DNA of 5,477 nucleotides from Methanomassiliicoccales archaeon. Its GTDB lineage: Archaea > Thermoplasmatota > Thermoplasmata > Methanomassiliicoccales > Methanomethylophilaceae. Of this stretch, positions 1-4,829 are shown piece after piece. Made by a program: the position numbers and the translations under genes. The notes beneath the pieces were generated by a model. The model was given only the letters and a program-made list of their open reading frames with translations, did not search any database and was not told the DNA's origin. Position 1 is the first letter of the stretch. Every line of letters begins with the position of its first letter. The DNA is taken from positions 1 to 5,477 of the forward strand of contig CAAFZG010000124.1 of assembly GCA_900767505.1 (NCBI GenBank), read 5' to 3'.

Positions 1-12
1 CTCTTCCGATCT
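1..12. other. Illumina sequencing adapter remnant at contig end
   Basis: The first 12 bases, ctcttccgatct, are exactly the 3' end of the standard Illumina adapter; on the minus strand they read AGATCGGAAGAG, the usual read-through sequence. The junction falls exactly where the HsdM reading frame stops matching its family: the minus-strand protein reads NDPRYSPA and then RSEE, whereas relatives I remember continue with Gly-Val-Leu-Ala-Pro-Lys. The four residues RSEE are therefore encoded by adapter. The base at 13 is the first one I would trust as genomic. Confidence 0.88.
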
Positions 13-1005
13 TGCGGGGGAATACCTGGGATCGTTAATCAATACGGGATTGTCGTCCCCTTCCCATTTGATGGAATAAGGTGGATTGGATACTATTGCT
101 TCGAACGGTTCATCGTCATAGTGCTTCGGATCCGTCAGGGTATCTCCGTGAGCGATATCGAACTTGTCGAAGTCGATATCATGTAGGAACATATTGATTC
201 TGCATAGGTTGTAAGTGGTGATGTTGATCTCCTGACCGAAGAAACCAATTCTGACATTATCCTTGCCTAGGATCTTGGCGAATTTCAATAATAATGATCC
301 AGATCCGCATGCCGGGTCGTACACTTTGTTGACCTCTGTCTTTCCGACAATGGTCAGACGGGTCAGCAACTCGGACACTTCCTGGGGTGTATAGTATTCT
401 CCTCCGCTCTTTCCCGCGTTGGATGCATACATCCCCATAAGGTACTCATATGCATCCCCGAAGGCATCGATGGTGTTGTCCTGATAGTTTCCCAGTTTCA
501 TCTCGCCGACCCCGTCTAGAAGCCTGACGAGTTTCTTGTTGCGCTCTGCGACAGTACCGCCGAGTTTGTTGCTGTTGACATCGAGATCGTCGAACAGTCC
601 TTTGAGATCCCCCTCACTCTCAGTACCTACTGCAGACCCCTCGATACCATCGAAAACCTTCTCCAGAGTCTCATTTAGATTCTCATCAGAAGGTGCCCTT
701 TTCCTGACATTTTCAAAAAGGTCGGAGGGCGGTATAAAGAAACCTTTGGTATTGACCATATCAAGGCGGATCGTCTCTGCTTCTTCATCAGATAGGTCGG
801 CATAATGAAATGAATCATTGCCTGCAGCGTGTTCATCCGAATCGATATAATTGGACAGATTCTCGGAGATGTATCTGTAAAACAGAATTCCCAACACATA
901 TTGTTTGAAATCCCACCCATCTACGCTACCACGAAGATCGTTAGCGATGTTCCAAATGGTACGGTGTAATTCTGCACGCTCGGTCTCCTTTTTCGAATCT
1001 GCCAA
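13..1005 (-). CDS. hsdM: Type I restriction-modification system DNA methyltransferase subunit HsdM, 3' part missing at contig end
   Basis: HsdM is the S-adenosylmethionine-dependent N6-adenine methyltransferase subunit of a type I R-M complex; it works in the cytoplasm with HsdS (specificity) and HsdR (cleavage). The frame is open without interruption. Residues 10-60 resemble the HsdM N-terminal helical domain (RAELHRTIWNIANDLRGSVD, then WDFKQYVLGILFYRYISENL). SGGEYYTP at 200-207 opens the catalytic domain, motif I DPACGSGS is at 230-237 (SAM binding), and catalytic motif IV NPPY is at 307-310. About 331 genuine residues remain of a usual length of roughly 500, so the C-terminus, hsdS and hsdR lie beyond the contig. 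I chose TTG at 1005 because GAGGGGG lies 7 nt upstream and the protein then begins as in relatives (ADSKKETERAELHR). The frame stays open upstream, and an ATG at 1062 would add 19 residues. The gene looks A+T-richer than its neighbours, which suggests transfer. Confidence 0.93.
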
Positions 1006-1282
1006 TATAGAGCCCCCTCTGACTCGAAGACGATAATCTGGATTGAATAAAAAACGTGGCATGTCATCTTTGTTATTATCGTTATCATTGTAATTGCCGA
1101 TATCCGGTGTAACAAAAGAATCCAAATCAACACGTTAAAAATACAGACTCGTTGAACGTCATATCACAACTGTTTCGAAGTCTTTACAGAGTATATGGTG
1201 TAGTTTTGAAAATACAGGGGTTTGGTTGTGTGATTTCACCGGTATGGGGAAAGTTTTCAGAACGTCCCCCTAACATGTTGTG
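1006..1282. other. Noncoding gap between hsdM and the homocysteine operon
   Basis: This 277-base A+T-rich stretch holds no convincing gene. Reading toward hsdM (minus), the hsdM frame is open from the TAA at 1137-1135 onward, so part of 1006-1134 could encode an N-terminal extension, but its predicted sequence (NYNDNDNNKDD) comes from a low-complexity run of GTTAT/ATT units around 1070-1095 and looks like leader rather than protein. A 9-base direct repeat AAAATACAG occurs at 1138-1146 and 1209-1217. A 5-bp inverted repeat, GGGGA at 1246-1250 and TCCCC at 1265-1269, sits just after the operon stop codon; it has no T-run after it. Confidence 0.6.
1135..1145 (-). promoter_or_regulatory. Possible TATA box for hsdM
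   Basis: On the minus strand the sequence TGTATTTTTAACG resembles an archaeal TATA box. Transcription would start about 25 bases further on, near 1113, leaving a leader of roughly 110 nt before the TTG start with its Shine-Dalgarno site, or about 50 nt before the ATG at 1062. The region is generally A+T-rich, so a match of this quality could be chance. Confidence 0.25.
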
Positions 1283-1996
1283 TCAAAGCCTGTGACTGTA
1301 AACGGATTCGGCTTCCCTGCAGTCCGCAGGAACAATCTCTGGAATGTCGCCGAAGAAAGCGACCTTGTCTCCGATGCACGACATGCACCCTCTTATCCCA
1401 TCGGAACAGCCCACTTCCTTCACGGATCCTTCCAGACTCTCTTCGTCCGTCACGATGTTCCCGAGCCTTGTGGCGAAGCAGTCTGCGAGTATGACATCGT
1501 CCGAGAACACGGTGCTGATGCTGCTCGACCCGAGGGATACGGAATGCCCTACGGTCCTCGAGGAGGAGCAGATCCCTGTGATGCCGTCGGATTGCATCAT
1601 GAATGCCATGTCCCTGAAGACCGGATGGTCCGCGAAGATCCCGACGGCCATGGGTTCTTGCGACATGAATGCTATATCTCCGCCGTTCTCCACCACGACC
1701 TTCGAGGAACCCGCCTCGACAAGTCTCTCTGCGGTGTGCAGCGCAACCGCGCCGGCGACACCGGCCATCGGACCCACATCCGCTTTGGAAGACGATTCGC
1801 ACATCCTTTGGATCAGAGGATGGTCCTTCCCGGAAGCAGGATACGGATCGTAGGTTATCCCGAAGAACGGGTCCTCCGAGATCTTCATCTCGATGACGGA
1901 TCTTGCCTCCAGGACGGCATCCGTTATGACCTCGCTCAAACCGTCGTCGCAGATCACGGAGAGTATGGTCTCCCTGAACCGGAAACTGGTCCTCAT
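1283..1996 (-). CDS. UPF0280 (COG2122) family protein, homocysteine-biosynthesis associated
   Basis: The 237-residue length fits the UPF0280 family, which I recall as having an ApbE-like fold. Family landmarks are visible: ADVGPMAGVAGAVA at 72-85, VVENGGDI at 101-108, GICSSSRTVGHSVSLG at 141-156 and LADCFATRLGN at 170-180. COG2122 has been tied genetically to homocysteine synthesis in Methanosarcina; its chemical role is not established as far as I know. The ATG overlaps the ferredoxin stop by four bases (ATGA), so translation is probably coupled; only a weak GGA precedes it. It is the last gene of the cassette. It is cysteine-rich (positions 16, 66, 143, 172, 197, 204, 207, 226), with a CMSC pair at 204-207 that could bind metal or carry sulfur; that is inference. 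Family assignment is firm, function is not. Confidence 0.9.
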   Translation of the reverse strand: MRTSFRFRETILSVICDDGLSEVITDAVLEARSVIEMKISEDPFFGITYDPYPASGKDHPLIQRMCESSSKADVGPMAGVAGAVALHTAERLVEAGSSKVVVENGGDIAFMSQEPMAVGIFADHPVFRDMAFMMQSDGITGICSSSRTVGHSVSLGSSSISTVFSDDVILADCFATRLGNIVTDEESLEGSVKEVGCSDGIRGCMSCIGDKVAFFGDIPEIVPADCREAESVYSHRL

Positions 1997-2394
1997 ATGT
2001 CCAGCTGGATGGCCTTGACGGAGCACGCGTTGATGCATGCGCCGCATGCGATGCATGTCTTGGAGTTCAGTTTGACCTGCATGTCCGCATCGTGGTAGAT
2101 GGACCTCGTGGGGCACAGCGAGACGCAGGCGCCGCAGCTCCAGCATCTGTCGTAGTCGTGAGATATGTGTCCGGAGAGCTCCTTGATCCTGAATCCCAGT
2201 TCCCTGAGGTAGTTCATCCCGAGCACGACATCGTCGCAGTCTCCTTTGACGCTGAGGAGCATGTATCCGCTCCCGTCCCCGCCGATGTCCGCCCTGAGCA
2301 CGTTGGGCTTCAGGTTGAACTCGGATACGAGTGTGTATGTGACCGATTCGAGGACGTTGCTCTCGTCGAAATCTATCCTGTATTTGGCTTCCAT
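1993..2394 (-). CDS. NIL-domain ferredoxin with two [4Fe-4S] clusters (homocysteine biosynthesis partner)
   Basis: This 133-residue cytoplasmic protein has an N-terminal NIL domain (about residues 3-77), the small ACT-like domain also found in methionine ABC transporter ATPases. A bacterial-type ferredoxin domain follows. Cluster-binding cysteines are C84, C87, C90 and C94 (CWSCGACVSLCP) and C114, C117, C120 and C124 (CIACGACINAC), enough for two [4Fe-4S] clusters. The same architecture is seen in MJ0099 and MA1822, which pair with the COG1900 enzyme in making homocysteine from aspartate semialdehyde and sulfide. It probably supplies electrons to that enzyme. I chose ATG at 2394 because GGGGTGA ends 5 nt upstream; this ribosome binding site overlaps the last codons of the preceding gene, whose stop is 1 nt away. 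A GTG at 2403 would add three residues and overlap that gene by 8 nt. Confidence 0.92.
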   Translation of the reverse strand: MEAKYRIDFDESNVLESVTYTLVSEFNLKPNVLRADIGGDGSGYMLLSVKGDCDDVVLGMNYLRELGFRIKELSGHISHDYDRCWSCGACVSLCPTRSIYHDADMQVKLNSKTCIACGACINACSVKAIQLDI

Positions 2395-2395
2395 C

Positions 2396-3547
2396 TCACT
2401 CACCCCTTTCCTTCAGTCCTTTGAGCTTCCCTTCTCTGGGGAGCATCATGGCCGGACGGTTCAGCAGGAACTCGCCGTGCTCTATCCAGTCCTTCAGCTG
2501 ATCGGCGACCTTCCTCGCTCCGTAGAGGGAGGACATCGAGGATGTCCTGATGGTGCGCCCTTCGTAATCGATCGTCCCCGAGCGGAGCTGCGCGTAGGTG
2601 TAGCGCTGCATGCACTTCCTGTCCGAGGGGAGGCTGTAGTCGACCATCTCGGCATAGATGTCCTCGTCGGAGATGGCGCATCTCCTCATCACATCCTCGT
2701 TCAGCACCGGGATGGGGATCCCGACTCCGATCGCCATGGATATACCGTATCCTGTGATGTCCAGCCCGCGGATGAACCTGCTGTCCATCTGCTTCATGTC
2801 ACCGACAAGGGCGAGCGTCCTCGCTCCGGAGACGGGCACGCCGTTGACCTCCTCGGGCGTGGTCTTGAACTGAGTACCCTGCCAGGATACGTATCCCTCG
2901 CCTCCTGCGAGGAATATCCTGGTCCCGATGCCGATTGTGTCAAGGTGGGGATCGTTGAGAAGAGGTGACAGTGCTCCTGCGGAACTGTATGTGGCGTTCC
3001 TCATGTTGGGCAGAAGCTTCCCCATGTAGGTGTAGAGGGTCCTATCCGATGTGTTCGTCGCGATACCGTAGTTCTGATAGCAGTTGCGCGGATTGTACAG
3101 GTAAGCTTCGTTGATATCGTCGAGGGTGATGTAGGTGTCTATCTTCTTCCTGACGTAGCAGTCGGTACCCGGGCCGGTGGCCACGAGGTGGATGGATCTC
3201 CCTGCGATGAGATCCTCGATGACGTGGGCACCGCCGTATCCCGTTCCGGGAGGGTCGATGAGAGATGTGGCACCCATGTAGGTGTCGACAGCGGCAAGGC
3301 CTCCGTAGGCTTCCACACCGTTCATCCTGATGTCGGTCATCCTTATGGGCGGATCGGCGTGTCCGAGGTTCAGGAACGCTCCTGAGGAGCACATGGCACC
3401 GAATGTTCCCGTGGTGACGACATCGACCTTCTCGGCCGCTTTATCGACACCTTTGGTCTTCACAAGGTCCACAACCTCTTCGGCGGTCATGACGACCGCT
3501 TCGCCGGACCTAATCCTCTCATTGATCTCTTCGTAACTCTTCGTCAA
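2396..3547 (-). CDS. Homocysteine biosynthesis enzyme, COG1900/DUF39 family (L-aspartate semialdehyde sulfurtransferase)
   Basis: This family (MJ0100, MA1821) converts L-aspartate semialdehyde to L-homocysteine with sulfide-derived sulfur, replacing the usual acyl-homoserine routes in methanogens. From the TTG at 3547 it is 383 residues and covers the whole DUF39 region. Typical blocks are GTFGAMCSSGAFLNLGHADPP (47-67), GPGTDCYVRKK (125-135), NPRNCYQNY (152-160), FLAGGEGYVSWQGTQF (212-227) and GARTLALVGDM (241-251). Cys53 and Cys130 correspond, from memory, to the two functional cysteines of MA1821 (54 and 131), thought to carry a persulfide. There is no C-terminal CBS pair such as MJ0100 has. 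TTG is preferred because GGAG lies 8 nt upstream and the protein then starts as expected (TKSYEEINERI); the frame remains open to 3628 but that part holds the promoter. It is the first gene of the three-gene operon. Confidence 0.93.
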   Translation of the reverse strand: MTKSYEEINERIRSGEAVVMTAEEVVDLVKTKGVDKAAEKVDVVTTGTFGAMCSSGAFLNLGHADPPIRMTDIRMNGVEAYGGLAAVDTYMGATSLIDPPGTGYGGAHVIEDLIAGRSIHLVATGPGTDCYVRKKIDTYITLDDINEAYLYNPRNCYQNYGIATNTSDRTLYTYMGKLLPNMRNATYSSAGALSPLLNDPHLDTIGIGTRIFLAGGEGYVSWQGTQFKTTPEEVNGVPVSGARTLALVGDMKQMDSRFIRGLDITGYGISMAIGVGIPIPVLNEDVMRRCAISDEDIYAEMVDYSLPSDRKCMQRYTYAQLRSGTIDYEGRTIRTSSMSSLYGARKVADQLKDWIEHGEFLLNRPAMMLPREGKLKGLKERGE

Positions 3548-3596
3548 GGTACCTGCTCCACATTTCCGGCGGGGATCGGATGGACCGATAGAGGGA

Positions 3597-3610
3597 TATA
3601 TTCTATATAG
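3597..3610 (-). promoter_or_regulatory. TATA-box promoter of the homocysteine operon
   Basis: The minus strand reads CTATATAGAATATA, a strong archaeal TATA-like element. Counting about 25 bases downstream puts the transcription start near 3580, giving a leader of about 30 nt that contains the GGAG ribosome binding site before the TTG at 3547. This geometry is the main reason for rejecting any start further upstream. Confidence 0.55.
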
Positions 3611-3660
3611 CAGATTTGGAGACAGCATCCCCGAAAGGTTCTCCTGAACAGAGGCCAGGA

Positions 3661-3717
3661 CATCCGAGATGGATGGTCCATGCGGACATTTGTGACGATA
3701 CGATCATCACAGTGTCC
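3661..3717. repeat. Cluster of inverted repeats between divergent promoters
   Basis: Three dyads lie in 57 bases. CATCC (3661-3665) pairs with GGATG (3671-3675). GTCC (3676-3679) pairs with GGAC (3684-3687) around ATGC. The largest is GGACA-tt-TGTGA (3684-3695) against TCACA-g-TGTCC (3707-3717), 10 paired bases with one small bulge. They lie about 15-70 bases upstream of the TATA-like element of the plus-strand gene and about 50 or more upstream of the operon TATA box, so they could be operators or an RNA hairpin. Neither a factor nor an RNA is identified. Confidence 0.45.
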
Positions 3718-3732
3718 ATCGGGCATATCCGC

Positions 3733-3738
3733 TTTTAA
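3733..3738 (+). promoter_or_regulatory. TATA-like element for a leaderless transcript
   Basis: TTTTAA is centred about 25 bases before the ATG at 3761, the spacing expected when transcription starts at the first base of the start codon. No Shine-Dalgarno sequence precedes the ATG, which agrees with leaderless translation. The element is short and not a perfect consensus. Confidence 0.45.
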
Positions 3739-3760
3739 CCGATGACATGATTTGAATATC

Positions 3761-4765
3761 ATGAATCTTAACGGTTCCAAACTCGGGGCGGCCGCGACGG
3801 TCGCCATTGTCCTGGTCCTTCTGTTCTCCTGGCAGTATCTCGGCCAGGATGAAGAGGCCCAGAGCCCGATGGTGGGCGAATGGAACACCGCCGCGGTCAT
3901 CAGCATGAACCTGACCCACGGCGGTTCCCTCGTCACATCCTCCGAACAGGAGCAGAAGGCGGAGACGACCATCACCCAGGATGGGGACTACCTCATCCTT
4001 TCCTCTTATGCATCCCAGCAGAGGTTCCTTCTGATATCCGACTGCGAGGCGATAAGTCTCGATAACCCCATTAACTGCAAGCTGTTCTACAGTGACGGTT
4101 CCATATTCTACACAGTGTACTCTGCCGCAACCGTGGACAACCTCGATGTTCTGACACTGACGGTCACCGTAATGACCTCCGACGGTATGGTCGATCTGGA
4201 ACAGGACAGGCCGGACATCGTCGGCAGGGAGTTCTCAGCCGAATGCGGAATCTACGACGGTCAGGGGAAGGTCGCATCTTCCAAGATCAGCATGGTCGTG
4301 AAGGACCAGAACTTCCGTGCGGTGGGATTCGATGTCACCATCGGCGATCAGGTCCGCCACGGTATCGGTTTCTTCAGGGACTGCGAAGGGAAGAAGATCA
4401 TCGACGGCTGCATCGATGACGCCACGCTCATATCATTCACCGCAGACGGCGACGATGTCATCGTCACAGGCGTCCAGAAGGACGGCCGTTTCATCATCGG
4501 GGATGCGGACGGATGCCTTTCGGAGGATATCCTGGGGGTCGCCGACAAGGGTGTGATCTATCTCGCGTTCGGAAAGTTCCCGAGGGATGTCAAGATCGAG
4601 TACAGGGACGGGCTGATGTTCGTATCCCCGCCGGAACCCGGCATGAACATCGCGGTGTATACGCCGACCCTTCACGGAAACGGGTATTTCCTCTCCTCGT
4701 CGGGCGCACCGATCGTGCTCGTCGACGGAAACCTCACGATGCTCGTGAACGGCATCATCATCTGA
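3761..4765 (+). CDS. Membrane-anchored extracytoplasmic protein of unknown function with two internal repeats
   Basis: I do not recognise this 334-residue protein. Residues 8-25 form one hydrophobic segment after a short basic start, typical of an uncleaved signal anchor; the rest is acidic, rich in beta-forming residues, and probably outside the membrane. Two diverged repeats are visible: MVGEW at 37-41 leads to DCE at 94-96, and IVGRE at 153-157 leads to DCE at 207-209, with spacings of 56 and 53 residues and each DCE followed by an Asp/Gly-rich beta-like stretch. Cysteines at 95, 106, 162, 208, 217 and 252 could form disulfides. The tail from about 262 is a further beta-like region ending in NGIII. 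I prefer ATG at 3761 over the in-frame TTG at 3752 because a TATA-like element is spaced for a leaderless start there. It diverges from the homocysteine operon, which says little about its job. Confidence 0.85.
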   Translation: MNLNGSKLGAAATVAIVLVLLFSWQYLGQDEEAQSPMVGEWNTAAVISMNLTHGGSLVTSSEQEQKAETTITQDGDYLILSSYASQQRFLLISDCEAISLDNPINCKLFYSDGSIFYTVYSAATVDNLDVLTLTVTVMTSDGMVDLEQDRPDIVGREFSAECGIYDGQGKVASSKISMVVKDQNFRAVGFDVTIGDQVRHGIGFFRDCEGKKIIDGCIDDATLISFTADGDDVIVTGVQKDGRFIIGDADGCLSEDILGVADKGVIYLAFGKFPRDVKIEYRDGLMFVSPPEPGMNIAVYTPTLHGNGYFLSSSGAPIVLVDGNLTMLVNGIII

Positions 4766-4774
4766 ACCCATTTA

Positions 4775-4792
4775 CCCGCCCTCGCTGGCGGG
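4775..4792 (+). terminator. Short GC hairpin after the membrane-protein gene
   Basis: CCCGCC (4775-4780) and GGCGGG (4787-4792) form a 6-bp stem around a 6-base loop, starting 10 bases after the stop codon. ACACAATTCTTTT follows, a weak T-rich run. It may end the upstream transcript or protect its 3' end. Archaeal termination mostly depends on T-runs rather than hairpins, so a terminator role is uncertain. Confidence 0.4.
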
Positions 4793-4798
4793 ACACAA

Positions 4799-4808
4799 TT
4801 CTTTTCAT
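4799..4808 (+). promoter_or_regulatory. Weak TATA-like element before the hydrolase
   Basis: TTCTTTTCAT is centred about 26 bases upstream of the GTG at 4830, the spacing for a leaderless transcript, and no ribosome binding site is visible before that GTG. The match to a TATA box is poor, and the same T-rich bases may instead be part of the terminator of the gene before it. Confidence 0.28.
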
Positions 4809-4829
4809 CGCGTTTTCCAATCCGGTCGT

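Noticed and set aside
536..805. Plus-strand open frame antisense to hsdM, serine-rich
   Set aside because: It is the reverse-complement shadow of conserved HsdM sequence, with no independent support.
675..1133. Two minus-strand frames within hsdM suggesting a broken gene
   Set aside because: They are in another frame. Translating block by block in the frame of the TTG at 1005 gives an uninterrupted HsdM from 1005 to 13, so there is no frameshift.
1138..1217. Direct repeat AAAATACAG (two copies, 71 bases apart) as a mobile-element scar or CRISPR-like unit
   Set aside because: There are only two 9-base copies in A+T-rich DNA, with no transposase, no terminal inverted repeats and no regular spacing. 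Chance is likely.
1246..1269. GGGGA/TCCCC inverted repeat as a terminator of the homocysteine operon
   Set aside because: The stem is 5 bp with a loop of about 14 bases and no T-run follows on the minus strand, so I do not call it a terminator.
1280..2098. Long plus-strand open frame (272 codons) opposite the UPF0280 gene
   Set aside because: It is antisense to a gene with clear family motifs, its translation looks like a reverse-frame product, and long antisense frames are common in G+C-rich coding DNA. No start signal supports it.
2246..2968. Plus-strand open frame (240 codons) opposite the ferredoxin and COG1900 genes
   Set aside because: It spans two well-supported minus-strand genes and their junction, has no recognisable motif, and is best explained as a shadow of their codon bias.
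3548..3628. N-terminal extension of the COG1900 gene to an in-frame ATG at 3628
   Set aside because: The extension would run through the TATA box and predicted leader, and GGAG sits correctly before TTG at 3547, where family-like sequence begins.
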